A DNA stretch of 64,000 nucleotides, from the NCBI GenBank assembly GCA_016182905.1, contig JACPFR010000016.1, forward strand, positions 23,719-87,718, given 5' to 3'. A program made the translations under genes and the position numbers. Positions 24,001-31,604 of the stretch are shown one piece after another (position 1 is the stretch's first letter; every line of letters begins with the position of its first letter). Under the pieces are notes generated by a model, which was not told the origin of the DNA, did not search any database, and saw only the letters and a list, made by a program, of their open reading frames with translations. The DNA comes from Elusimicrobiota bacterium. GTDB taxonomy: Bacteria > Elusimicrobiota > Elusimicrobia > UBA1565 > UBA9628.

Positions 24001-26674
24001 GGTTGAGGAAGCCGTTCTTGTTGAGGTCTTCGCTGTCTAAAATGCCGTTGCCCGCGCCATAGGGTTGGGTTGGAGCGACGGTATACTGCCAGCCGTTGTC
24101 CTCGGTCGGCTGGAGGATGCCGTCGCCGTTCGCATCCTCCGTCCCCATTGCACCGTTGCCGTCCGAGTCCTCGTCGATACCGCCGAGGCGGAAGTTCAAC
24201 TGATTGTTGCTTCCGTCGCCTAACATGACGACCTCGAGGATGGTCTTCTGGGACATGTCCACGCCGGAGACCGAGAACGGGAAGACGATCGACACTTCAT
24301 CATTGTCGACAAGCGGGGTCGCACCGCCGCCGCCGTACTGGAGTTGGAGTACTTTCTGGCTCTCGCCGGAGCCGGCCTGGGCGCGCGGATTGATCTCGAG
24401 GATGTTGACGTCCTCGGAGATCCAGTTCAGCTTGTTCGGCGCGGCAGGACCGTTGACGCTCCCGAGAGGGTTGGAGGCGATCTGCCACTGTGATGCCAAG
24501 GTCGGCGCCTGCTCCTCCTGCTTGATGCCCTCCATGTTGTCGATGAGGGCGTAGGGATTCAAGTTCAGGTTCTGCCGGCTCTGGGCGAACTCGCCGGCCA
24601 AGGTCACGATCAGCTTGTCGCCGATCTTGAGGCGCTTGACCTGGGCGTCGAATTCGTAGACGAGCAGGCTTTTCGCGAGCTCGGTGATCTGCGGGACCGT
24701 CGGCGACTTCGAGCCGGCTTGATACAGGAGCGTGGAGCCGACGGAATACCGGCCCTCGGGGCCCCATTCGTGGGAGACGCGCGAGCCGAGCAAGGTGTCG
24801 TTGTTGATGTTGGCGAAGGGGGCGACCTCGAAGCTCATGTCGATGGTCGAGGAGGGCCCTATGCGGTCCGGGTTGAAGAAGGTGATGAAGCCGGCCTCGT
24901 AGTCGATGAAGTAGTCCACGTTGCGGGTCAGCTTCTGCCCGTCGAGGATCACGATCTCGGACTGGACGACGAGGTTCGGCTCGAGGAAGAAGGTCTTGAA
25001 GCGGTAGTTGTACTCGATGCGGAACAGACGCTTGGAGATCGGGGTCTGGGCGTAGACGTCGGGGTCGGGCGTGGTCGGCGAGGAGTTGCCGACCGAGAAG
25101 GGCTGCTTGAGCCGGAAGATGCCGTTCTCGAAGTCGACCTCGATGGTGTCCGGGTATTTCTGGACCGGGTCCAGGCCGGGGCCGACCTCGACGCGGTTCA
25201 AGTCGAGGACGCGCAGGATGAAGTTCCCGCGGCCGTTGTCGCGTACGATCTGGTTCTGACCGACTGAGTAGAACGTCTTCAACTCGCGGTTGTAGCCCGC
25301 CTCGGTCTGCGTCGAGATGATCGGTATGTCCGAGGCGGTCTTGATGATCTTGAAGCGGTCGGGACGGGCAAGATTTGGAATCAGCGTGCTGCTCGAGCTC
25401 TGGAAACGGAGCTGATTGCCGAAGTTGTCCTCGTAGTCGATGGCGACCACGTACTGGGGCAGAAGCTGGTTGCGGAACTGGAGGATGCCTTTCGCGTAGT
25501 CGATCGTGTAGTCCTGGCCGGCGACGAGGGGCAGGAACTTGCCGGTGAAGGTCGAGCTGTCCACGCAGTTGAGGCCCACGCAGACGATATCGTCGACGAC
25601 CAAGGTCTGCTCGTTGAGGTTCGTGACGCCGACCTCCTGCTTGGCCAGGAACACCCGCTCGGTGCCGGCGCGGACGGGAAGGCGGGACACGTTGCCGAAG
25701 GTCACGTCGTAGTACTGGCGGCGCAGATAGGAGATGTCCTGCAGGTCGGTCGCCACGAACTGGGAGTTCCCGGTGAACTGCTTGGTCTTCGTGGTTCCCT
25801 TCGTGCGCGAGCCGATGAAGGTGGAGCGGAAGCCCTTGTACTTCACGTCGGCGCGGATGCCGAACAGCTGCTTGTTGTAGGAGACGAACTCCGTCGCGGG
25901 CAGGGAGAGGTCGATGTCGCCGAAGGAGACGTTCTGGACGACCTCGTTCGGGTCGCCCTGGTAGACGACGGAGATGTCCTGCTGGTTGAGCTTCGTGTCG
26001 TCGTAGTCGACGTTGACGGTGATCTTCGGCCCGACCTTGCCTTGCATGCGCAGCTGCAGCTGCTGGTCGATCTCGATGAGATTCGTCGTTTGAGCCCGGC
26101 CCGTCGTTTTCTGCGAGTTGAGGAAGCGCTTCTCGGAGAAGTTGAAGCCGATGACCTTGCGGCCCGTCACGGACAGGCTGGTGCCGTAGGTCGGCAACTC
26201 GACCTCGGGAGGCGGCGGCTTGGGGGCGGCGGTCGAGAGCGCGACGTCCGAGTCGAGGAGCAGGGAGCCGCCGTCGGGACCGGTGCGCTCCTCGCCCGGC
26301 TCCTCGCCGCGGTCGACCTGCTCGCGCACGCGCTCGAAGCGCGAGGCGTCGTACTGGATCGGCGTCATGCCGGCGCGCACCTCGCCGGGGTCGCGGGGCG
26401 TCTTCGCGGGCTCGGTCGACGCGGCGGGGGCGGGCGTCAGGAAGCCGCCTCCCTCGGGGCGGTCGAGGAGCCGGAATCCGTCGGCCGGCGGGAGCGCTTC
26501 GACGGAGGGCTCCTCGACGGGCGCGGTCTTGACCGGCTCGGACTTCGCGGGCGGAGGAGGGAAATCCGGATCGTACGGCGCGCTGAACTGGGCGAGCGCG
26601 GGGAAAGCGGCGAGGCCCGCGAAAACCGCGAGCGACGCCGCGCCGATGATCCGTCGGATGCGCGTGGAGAGCAA
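21092..26674 (-). CDS. SprA/Sov-like giant outer-membrane protein
   Basis: An 1860-residue exported protein with a signal peptide (ASLAVFAGLAAFPALAQ) and a C-terminal TLTFQF typical of outer-membrane beta-barrels. Several segments resemble SprA/Sov, the translocon of type IX secretion: KVIGFNFSEKRFLN, DISYLRRQYYDVTFGN, RLFRIEYNYRF, LAGEFAQSRQNLN with NMEG, and a mid-protein Asp/Asn-rich stretch (DANGDGILQPTED, DLNKNGFLNPDD). Known SprA proteins are longer (about 2400 residues). The start is a TTG; the signal peptide supports it. It heads an operon with a CpaB-like lipoprotein and a DUF3047 protein. Sequence around 23941-24240 is nearer 60% G+C. Identification is by remembered motifs, so a profile search should confirm it. 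Confidence 0.8.
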   Translation of the reverse strand: MLSTRIRRIIGAASLAVFAGLAAFPALAQFSAPYDPDFPPPPAKSEPVKTAPVEEPSVEALPPADGFRLLDRPEGGGFLTPAPAASTEPAKTPRDPGEVRAGMTPIQYDASRFERVREQVDRGEEPGEERTGPDGGSLLLDSDVALSTAAPKPPPPEVELPTYGTSLSVTGRKVIGFNFSEKRFLNSQKTTGRAQTTNLIEIDQQLQLRMQGKVGPKITVNVDYDDTKLNQQDISVVYQGDPNEVVQNVSFGDIDLSLPATEFVSYNKQLFGIRADVKYKGFRSTFIGSRTKGTTKTKQFTGNSQFVATDLQDISYLRRQYYDVTFGNVSRLPVRAGTERVFLAKQEVGVTNLNEQTLVVDDIVCVGLNCVDSSTFTGKFLPLVAGQDYTIDYAKGILQFRNQLLPQYVVAIDYEDNFGNQLRFQSSSSTLIPNLARPDRFKIIKTASDIPIISTQTEAGYNRELKTFYSVGQNQIVRDNGRGNFILRVLDLNRVEVGPGLDPVQKYPDTIEVDFENGIFRLKQPFSVGNSSPTTPDPDVYAQTPISKRLFRIEYNYRFKTFFLEPNLVVQSEIVILDGQKLTRNVDYFIDYEAGFITFFNPDRIGPSSTIDMSFEVAPFANINNDTLLGSRVSHEWGPEGRYSVGSTLLYQAGSKSPTVPQITELAKSLLVYEFDAQVKRLKIGDKLIVTLAGEFAQSRQNLNLNPYALIDNMEGIKQEEQAPTLASQWQIASNPLGSVNGPAAPNKLNWISEDVNILEINPRAQAGSGESQKVLQLQYGGGGATPLVDNDEVSIVFPFSVSGVDMSQKTILEVVMLGDGSNNQLNFRLGGIDEDSDGNGAMGTEDANGDGILQPTEDNGWQYTVAPTQPYGAGNGILDSEDLNKNGFLNPDDSSGADFGYKCIGGGNCTSGTGVAGTPGVPGGNTLHDVTAAATAERTSIDFAGPTWHTFQIPLNISTATITRFTNIKHLRVTIRKPAGGGATNGIIKFARIAVVGNTWQRGAAGDPAVAGSGATFNGESLTVTPVNSVDNPTYTPIFNAAGDASQVFNDLYGSLSSLQKQSNTKNLSEQALQLAFTNLASGTTVYTKRVFSRAIDISQHRDFNFLLFGNAAGADTTGNQTFFLRAGSDQDYFEVQVPITFTGWRKIRVKQTDRNKDSVMDGWAPDVPGAVVVSSGNPSLQQVGQLVAGVMSRTGANPAGAVFLNEIHVAEPVTRVGTANKIQADFEAPGWGTFGLKHRAIDRNFQTPTSVVSNQDNTEDASYLNLTRLAWFPMSFSINRHITDTPSTVQTGNLSNLVNLLQQGKVTTWVGSAQGNIAYGAYPRLNLSHTRNRIEYDLLTRLDDRQTYNGTMQYGVPSQSRFLPRTIDANAGHTRFDVTFDDPVVKRSPGNFDTAERTNSYGLRMTFTPWTGSSFNPSWSMTKVTESRVDSTGVAPVSTRYPKSFSQSAGFSSNYRLLSWLNPQVNYQIDTIENNILAVSTFVLAGSTYVFTPGDIKTVNRSANASISLPIQISDIFPRSKLFRSVNVISGYQLQDGDVWNQVEKGLSPQKALWIRTPLRPSNPVAQRVNLTLRDIWNSTQRWSPLDGYDLRGRKAAWRSLSLSNNYVLSVQRNEVTGTPSKTISRTLPDAVVSLAQLEQLLYSERWMANTQIDFKYSIRTTENVGSTLNTENAFATSLRTIVIKRYETLVSYNQRASKNKDLRIAANTQETKHEDVTTQVTFDIRKFRITPKVDYAKDITKLGTGVKTQDVEVITPSVLVRADLALPAGLRLPGSAKPLLFTNRIIWTTSASLAQRRSPVTVADNSRLFSLNTSGDYEIAKNLRMTLNGSAQRLWHRFLKEEDFVAFAFGTTLTFQF

Positions 26675-26718
26675 GATGTGGTATGTGATCCCGCCCCCCT
26701 GAAAAAGCGGGACGGCGC

Positions 26719-26740
26719 ATTAAGGTCGGCGTTCCTTAAT
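26719..26740. promoter_or_regulatory. Inverted repeat in the SprA-like leader
   Basis: ATTAAGG (26719-26725) and CCTTAAT (26734-26740), eight bases apart, lie in the predicted 5' leader of the SprA-like mRNA. A second repeat (TCCCGC 26689-26694, GCGGGA 26707-26712) follows nearer the start codon. Operator or RNA-structure roles are both possible. Confidence 0.45.
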
Positions 26741-26762
26741 ACGCGCGCGCGAGATGTGGGGC

Positions 26763-26791
26763 AGTATATCGGAACGATGTTACGCCGTCAA
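26763..26791 (-). promoter_or_regulatory. Sigma-70-type promoter of the SprA-like operon
   Basis: On the minus strand, TTGACG (26786-26791) and TATACT (26763-26768) are separated by 17 bases, the best -35/-10 pair in the window. Transcription would begin near 26756, giving a leader of about 80 bases before the TTG start. Confidence 0.7.
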
Positions 26792-26816
26792 TACGAACGG
26801 TCGCTATAGGGAAAGA

Positions 26817-27926
26817 TCAGCGGGAGGCGACGGAGGTGTAGGCGTCCTGGTACTCGTCCATCATGCGGCGGACGGTGAACTTCTCCATGACGGCGGCGTG
26901 CGCGGCCGCGCCGAGGGCGGCGCGGCGTTCGGGGCTCTCGGCCAGGTCCTTCAGCGCCTTGGCCAGGGCGGCGGGAGAGCCCGGGGGGACCAGCACGCCG
27001 GTCTTGCCGTTCTCGACGACCTCAGGGACGCCGTCGACGGCGGAGGCGACGACGGGCAGGCCGAGCGCCATGCCCTCGAGCAGGGAATTCGGCAGGCCCT
27101 CCCACAAGGACGGCAGGCAGGCGATGTCGAAGGCGGACAGCCAGGTGACGATGTCGGGGCGCTCGCCGTACAGCCAGACGCGCGTCTCGAGCTCGTGCTT
27201 GCGGATCTGGGCCTCGAGGCGGGGGCGCTCGGGCCCTTCGCCGAGGATCACGCAGCGCAGGTCGGTCTTCTTGAGCCGCGCCATGGCCTCGATCAGGAAC
27301 GAGAAGCCTTTCTGCTTGTCGAGGCGGCCGACGGCGCCGACGAGGACGTCGGCGGAGCCCAGCCGGAGCTCCATGCGCCGCTTCTGGCGGTCGACCTTGG
27401 AGACGGGCCAGCCGGCGAGGTCCACGCCGTTGCGGATGGTGAGGACCTTGGCCGGGGCGTAGCCGAGGCTGCGGACGAGGTAATCCCGGCTCGCGTCGCA
27501 CTCCGCGATGAGCAGGTCGTCGCGGCCCTTGAGCGCGCGGTCGAGCAGCAAGGTCCAGACCGAGCGGGTGCGGTAGTGCACGCGCGGCGAGCTGACGAGC
27601 TTGAAGGCGAACGGGACCTTGGGCTTGGCCAGGCGGCAGAGCTGGATGGCCTTGAACATGACGGCGTGCACGACGTCCGGGCGCAGGCGGGTGATGACCT
27701 CGGCCAGGCGGGCGGCGTCGGCGGGGCGGGGCGTGCCCGTCAGGCCCAAGGTCTCGACGTGCAGGCCCTGCTGCTTCAGCTTCTGAGCGTAAGGGCCTTC
27801 CGGCTTGACGCTGACCACGCCGACGGCATGATGGCGCTTCGGGTCCAGGAGCGTGGCCAAGGTGTACAGCGTCTTCTCCGCTCCTCCGACCGTCGTCGAC
27901 GTGCTGACGAAGAGGATGCGGGCCAA
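26817..27926 (-). CDS. Glycosyltransferase family 4 protein
   Basis: A 369-residue GT-B fold retaining glycosyltransferase, acting on the cytoplasmic face. The N-terminal domain begins ILFVSTSTTVGGAEKTLYTLA with the GGAE acceptor-loop motif. The C-terminal donor domain shows VGAVGRLDKQKGFSFLIEA, CLPSLWEGLPNSLLEGMALGLPVVAS (E-x7-E) and DGVPEVVENGKTG. Donor and acceptor sugars cannot be read from sequence. It is the last gene of the operon starting with the WbaP-type transferase, one base after the DegT-type aminotransferase. Confidence 0.92.
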   Translation of the reverse strand: MARILFVSTSTTVGGAEKTLYTLATLLDPKRHHAVGVVSVKPEGPYAQKLKQQGLHVETLGLTGTPRPADAARLAEVITRLRPDVVHAVMFKAIQLCRLAKPKVPFAFKLVSSPRVHYRTRSVWTLLLDRALKGRDDLLIAECDASRDYLVRSLGYAPAKVLTIRNGVDLAGWPVSKVDRQKRRMELRLGSADVLVGAVGRLDKQKGFSFLIEAMARLKKTDLRCVILGEGPERPRLEAQIRKHELETRVWLYGERPDIVTWLSAFDIACLPSLWEGLPNSLLEGMALGLPVVASAVDGVPEVVENGKTGVLVPPGSPAALAKALKDLAESPERRAALGAAAHAAVMEKFTVRRMMDEYQDAYTSVASR

Positions 27927-27927
27927 G

Positions 27928-29052
27928 CTATTTGAAGAAGCGGCGGACCGTTTCGACGACGCGCCCGGCGTCCGCGGCGGACAGCTCCGCGAACATGGGC
28001 AACGACAGGGCCTCGCGCGAGGCGGCTTCCGTGACGGGCAGGGCCCCCGCCTTCACGCCGAGCGCGGCGTAGGCGGGCTGGAGATGGACCGGCGTCGGGT
28101 AGTAGACGCCGCAGCCGATGCCGTGCCGGCGCAGGTCCTCGGCCAGCGCGTCGCGCCGGTCGGTGCGGATGGTGTAGAGGTGAAACACCGGTTTGCTCGA
28201 TTCGGACCCCAGAGGGGGTCTCTTGAGGGGAAGTCCCGCGAGTCCCTCGTCGTAGATCGCGGCGACTCGTCGCCGCGCCGCCGTCCAAGCCTCGAGGCGG
28301 AGCAGCTTCACGCGCAAGATGGCCGCCTGTATCTCGTCGAGGCGGCAGTTGTGCCCGACGCGCACGTGATCGTAGCCTGCCGCGGCCGAGCGGCCGCAGT
28401 TCCTCAATTCGTTGACGGCGTCGCGCAGCTTCGCGTCGTTCATCGTGACGGCCCCGGCGTCGCCGGCCGCGCCGAGGTTCTTCGTCGGGTAGAAGCTGAA
28501 GGCGCCGAGGTCTCCGATGGAGCCGGTCGGGCGGCCCTTGTAGGTCGCGAGATGCGATTGAGCGCAATCTTCGATGACGGCGAGGTTTCGTGAACGAGCC
28601 AACGACAGCAACGGATCCATGTCACAAGGCTGGCCGAAGATATGAACGGCGACAACGGCTTTGGTTCTCGGTGTACAAGCGCCTTCCACCGACTTCGAAT
28701 CCAACGTCAAAGTGATCGGATCAATATCCGCGAAGATCGGCTTAGCACCCAATACGGAGACCGCGGTCGCCGTTGCGATAAAGGTGAACGACGGCACGAT
28801 CACCTCGTCGCCCGGGCCGACGCCCGCGGCTTCCAGCGCCAGCTCCAGCGCGGAGGTGCCGGAATCGACGCCGAGGCAGTATTTCGCGCCGACGGCCTGC
28901 GCGAACTCGACGTCAAAAGATTTGTTTTCAGGACCCAGGATGAAGACTCCCGAATCGAGCACGCGCGCGACGGCCGCCTTCGTTTCGGCGCCGATCTCGG
29001 CCTGCTGGCCCTTCAAGGAGATGAGAGGAATGTCGACGGCGATCGCGGTCAA
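27928..29052 (-). CDS. DegT/DnrJ/EryC1-family sugar aminotransferase
   Basis: A 374-residue PLP-dependent enzyme that would aminate a keto-sugar nucleotide. The family sequence is continuous: DSGVFILGPE, GTSALELALEAAGVGPGDEVIVPSFTFIATATAV, IEDCAQSHLATYKG, and the PLP lysine in FSFYPTKNLGAAGDAGAV. The start is a TTG overlapping the upstream stop codon as TTGA, since no ATG is suitably placed. The stretch 28561-28800 has only about 55% G+C while flanks are near 68%, which hints at a recombinant segment in the catalytic core. The product sugar is unknown. Confidence 0.9.
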   Translation of the reverse strand: MTAIAVDIPLISLKGQQAEIGAETKAAVARVLDSGVFILGPENKSFDVEFAQAVGAKYCLGVDSGTSALELALEAAGVGPGDEVIVPSFTFIATATAVSVLGAKPIFADIDPITLTLDSKSVEGACTPRTKAVVAVHIFGQPCDMDPLLSLARSRNLAVIEDCAQSHLATYKGRPTGSIGDLGAFSFYPTKNLGAAGDAGAVTMNDAKLRDAVNELRNCGRSAAAGYDHVRVGHNCRLDEIQAAILRVKLLRLEAWTAARRRVAAIYDEGLAGLPLKRPPLGSESSKPVFHLYTIRTDRRDALAEDLRRHGIGCGVYYPTPVHLQPAYAALGVKAGALPVTEAASREALSLPMFAELSAADAGRVVETVRRFFK

Positions 29053-30515
29053 TAGGCCCCCTTGCCGAACAGCATCACGGCCGGCGTTTTGATGATGATC
29101 TCGAGGTCTAAGCCCAGAGACCAGTGCTCGATGTAGAAGAGGTCGAGGGCGAAGCGCTGCTCGCTCGACACGTCGGAACGGCCCGAGACTTGCCAAAGAC
29201 CCGTGATGCCGGGAAGGATGTTCATGCGCTTCTTGGCAGTGGCGCCGAAGTCGCGCTCGAGGGCCTCGACCTCGCCCGTCGTCAGGGCGAGCGGGCGCGG
29301 GCCGACGACGCTCATGTCGCCGAGCAGCGCGTTGAGGAACTGCGGGAACTCGTCGAGCGAGAAGCGGCGCAGCCACTTCCCGACGCGCGTCACGCGCGGG
29401 TCGCTCTTCGACTTGAAGAAGGCGCCTTTCTGGTCGTTGAGGCCCTTCACGGAGTCGATCCTCTGCTCGGCGTCGACGACCATGGTGCGGAACTTGAACG
29501 CCTCGAACACCTGTCGCTTGAAGCCGTAGCGCTTCTGCGTGAAGAGGATCGGGCCCGGGGAATCGAGCTTGATGAGGACGCAGATGACGAGCCACAGCGG
29601 GGCGGTGGCGGCGAGGAGGACGGCGGAGAAGACGACGTCGAAGACGCGCTTGGCCAGGAAGTTGGCGCGCGTCAGCGAGGCGTGCTTGATGCGGTAGGCG
29701 GGTATGCCGAGATGGTGGTCCATCTGGACCTCGCCCATGCGGATCTCGAGCAGGTCGGGCACGAGGGCGAAGCGGATGCCGCGCGCGTCGCAGGCCTCGG
29801 CCGCGGCGAGGATGCGCTCGTGGGCGTCGCGCGTGCGCAGGACGATGACCTCGTACCAGTTCTTCTCGTCGAGCAGGCGGTCGAACTCGGCCGGGGCGGC
29901 GAGCGCGGGCGTCTCCCGGACCTCGGCTCCGGGGTGGCGGGCGAGGATGCGGTCCTTGAGCACGGCCGCCACCGAGCCGCCGCCGACGAGGAGGACGGGC
30001 CGCGCGGCCTCGAGGCCGGCCAGCCATTCGTCGAACCATAGGGCCAAGGTTTGAGACAGGCTCAGCAGGACGATGCCGATGGGGAAGACGACGGCCAGCA
30101 TGACGCGCGAGTAGGCGAGGCGCTCGTAGAGGAACGCGGCCGCCAAGGTGGCCAAGGTCCCGAGGGCCGCGGCCTTGACGAGCTGGATGAAGCGGTCCGC
30201 CGCGCTCATGAAGGACGCGGAATAGACCCGGTTCGAGCGCAGGAGCAGCAGCCAGATCGGCACCGCGGCGTAGAGCAGGCCCTGGTACTGGTCCCAGCCG
30301 ACGGCCTCGCCCGAGAGGGGGATGCGCGACACGAGCCAGCTCCATTCGAACCGGGCCCAGAAGGCGACGCGGTAGGCCGCGGCCACCGCGAGCGCGTCGA
30401 AGAGGAGATGGCCGGCTGTGCGCAGGCCGTGGCGGAGCCAGGGGGGCAGGCCCACGGCCGGGGCGGAGCGGAGCGCCGGGGCTTGCGCTTTGCGCGTGCG
30501 GTTCTGTAGGGCCAT
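29049..30515 (-). CDS. Polyprenyl glycosylphosphotransferase (WbaP/WcaJ-type)
   Basis: A 488-residue priming enzyme that transfers sugar-1-phosphate to undecaprenyl phosphate to start glycan assembly at the inner membrane. The N-terminal half has four or five hydrophobic segments and a CoA-binding-like cytoplasmic domain (PVLLVGGGSVAAVLKDRI). The C-terminal catalytic domain is classical: KRVFDVVFSAVLLAATAPL, ILFTQKRYGFKRQVFEAFKFRTM, LRRFSLDEFPQFLN and PGITGLWQVSGRS. It has its own near-leaderless promoter, downstream of a hairpin that follows the methyltransferase gene. Confidence 0.94.
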   Translation of the reverse strand: MALQNRTRKAQAPALRSAPAVGLPPWLRHGLRTAGHLLFDALAVAAAYRVAFWARFEWSWLVSRIPLSGEAVGWDQYQGLLYAAVPIWLLLLRSNRVYSASFMSAADRFIQLVKAAALGTLATLAAAFLYERLAYSRVMLAVVFPIGIVLLSLSQTLALWFDEWLAGLEAARPVLLVGGGSVAAVLKDRILARHPGAEVRETPALAAPAEFDRLLDEKNWYEVIVLRTRDAHERILAAAEACDARGIRFALVPDLLEIRMGEVQMDHHLGIPAYRIKHASLTRANFLAKRVFDVVFSAVLLAATAPLWLVICVLIKLDSPGPILFTQKRYGFKRQVFEAFKFRTMVVDAEQRIDSVKGLNDQKGAFFKSKSDPRVTRVGKWLRRFSLDEFPQFLNALLGDMSVVGPRPLALTTGEVEALERDFGATAKKRMNILPGITGLWQVSGRSDVSSEQRFALDLFYIEHWSLGLDLEIIIKTPAVMLFGKGAY

Positions 30516-30524
30516 GCGGGAGGG

Positions 30525-30533
30525 ATTGTATCA
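30525..30533 (-). promoter_or_regulatory. Extended -10 promoter of the WbaP-type operon
   Basis: TGA-TACAAT on the minus strand (hexamer 30525-30530), nine bases before the ATG at 30515, giving a leader of about three bases. Confidence 0.5.
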
Positions 30534-30554
30534 ATTCCTCCTAGACGGAGGAAT
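30534..30554 (-). terminator. Hairpin between methyltransferase and WbaP-type genes
   Basis: Perfect eight-base arms ATTCCTCC (30534-30541) and GGAGGAAT (30547-30554) with loop TAGAC. It overlaps the stop codon of the methyltransferase gene and immediately precedes the extended -10 of the next operon. The same layout recurs at 31582-31604. Confidence 0.55.
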
Positions 30555-31567
30555 CAGCGTTTGCGCGCGACGAGATCCAGGTCGTCGCCCCGGGAACGGG
30601 CGGCGAGGGCCTGGCATTCGGGCAGCAGGGCGAAGACCTCCTCGCCGGGCGGGAGGGACGCGGCCTGCTCCGGAGCGAAGGCGCGCATGATGTAGAGCAG
30701 GACCTCCGGCGTCGGCGGGGTGACGAGCGAGACGATGTCGAAGCCCAGCGACTCCAGATGCTTCCTCAAACAGGCGGGGTTGAAATAGAAGAGATGGCGT
30801 GGAGCCTCCACGGCCCGGGGGAAGCGCTCATAGGTCGCGCCGTCGTAGTTGGGCACCGAGATCACCAGCAGGCCGCCGGGCTTGAGCAGGTCCCGGGCGC
30901 GGGCCGTGTAGGAGGCGGGGTCGTGAGCGTGCTCGAGGGAGTGGTTGAAGCGCACGACGTCGTAAGCCCCCGACGGCAGGTCCGCGCCGAGGAGGTCTCC
31001 TTGGGTGACGCTCAGCCCCGCGGCGCGCGCCTCGGCGCAGGCGCGAGGGTCGGGCTCGACGCCCTCCGCCGTGACTCCCCGGCGAGACAGCCAGCGAAGC
31101 GAGTAGCGGCGTCCGAACGGATGGAAAGTCGTCCCGGAGCCGCACCCGACGTCCAGCAGGCGCGTCCCCGGGGCGGGCACGAGGGCGGGGGAACGATATC
31201 CGCGGATGGCGTTGAGCCAGCCGAGGCGGCGGGCGATCGGGAGCACGGGGCAGAGCAGGGCGGCGAGCAGCGGCGAGCCGCCCGGCGCGAAGGCCGAGCC
31301 GAGGACGGATTTCACGGAGTCCTTGAGGGATTCCAGCCGGCCCGGGCGGTAGAAGCTGTAAGAGGAAGGGTAGTAGCGTCCGATCGCCGCGGGGGTCGGG
31401 CGCTCGCGGATGAACATCAGCCCGCACCCCCGGCAGCGGGCGTGCAGGAAGGACTCTTCGGTCGTGCGGTGGACGAAGTCCGTCTGCGAGAAGAGGTCCT
31501 CCAGGTCGCGGCTGCCGCAAAGAGCGCAAGCATCCACGCGCTCCCTATCGGGGATCCCAGTGGTCAC
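30554..31567 (-). CDS. SAM-dependent methyltransferase with N-terminal zinc-ribbon-like region
   Basis: A 337-residue protein. The N-terminus has two CxxC pairs (CALCG at about residue 14 and CRGCG at about residue 46), resembling the zinc-binding region of sugar methyltransferases of the Methyltransf_13/12 type. The core contains motif I LLDVGCGSGTTFHPFG, the acidic EGVEPDP, and VVRFNHSLEHAHDPASY...LLKPGGLLVISVPNYD. It likely methylates a glycan or sugar nucleotide. The start is a GTG with TGT-TATAGT ending five bases before it. It is a single-gene unit bounded by two similar hairpins. Confidence 0.87.
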   Translation of the reverse strand: MTTGIPDRERVDACALCGSRDLEDLFSQTDFVHRTTEESFLHARCRGCGLMFIRERPTPAAIGRYYPSSYSFYRPGRLESLKDSVKSVLGSAFAPGGSPLLAALLCPVLPIARRLGWLNAIRGYRSPALVPAPGTRLLDVGCGSGTTFHPFGRRYSLRWLSRRGVTAEGVEPDPRACAEARAAGLSVTQGDLLGADLPSGAYDVVRFNHSLEHAHDPASYTARARDLLKPGGLLVISVPNYDGATYERFPRAVEAPRHLFYFNPACLRKHLESLGFDIVSLVTPPTPEVLLYIMRAFAPEQAASLPPGEEVFALLPECQALAARSRGDDLDLVARKR

Positions 31568-31572
31568 GCGAC

Positions 31573-31581
31573 ACTATAACA
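31573..31581 (-). promoter_or_regulatory. Extended -10 promoter of the methyltransferase gene
   Basis: TGT-TATAGT on the minus strand (hexamer 31573-31578), five bases before the GTG at 31567; leaderless. Confidence 0.55.
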
Positions 31582-31604
31582 ATTCCTCCGGACGCCGAAG
31601 GAAT
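31582..31604 (-). terminator. Hairpin between the GT-C-like and methyltransferase genes
   Basis: ATTCCT (31582-31587) and AGGAAT (31599-31604) with an inner CGG/CCG pairing and one C-A mismatch. It overlaps the stop codon of the upstream gene and abuts the next extended -10, as at 30534-30554. Confidence 0.5.

Noticed and set aside
24000..24200. Dockerin-like calcium repeats suggesting a cellulosome-type protein
   Set aside because: Short Asp/Asn-rich loops inside an otherwise SprA-like barrel protein fit that family; there is no duplicated dockerin unit with flanking helices.
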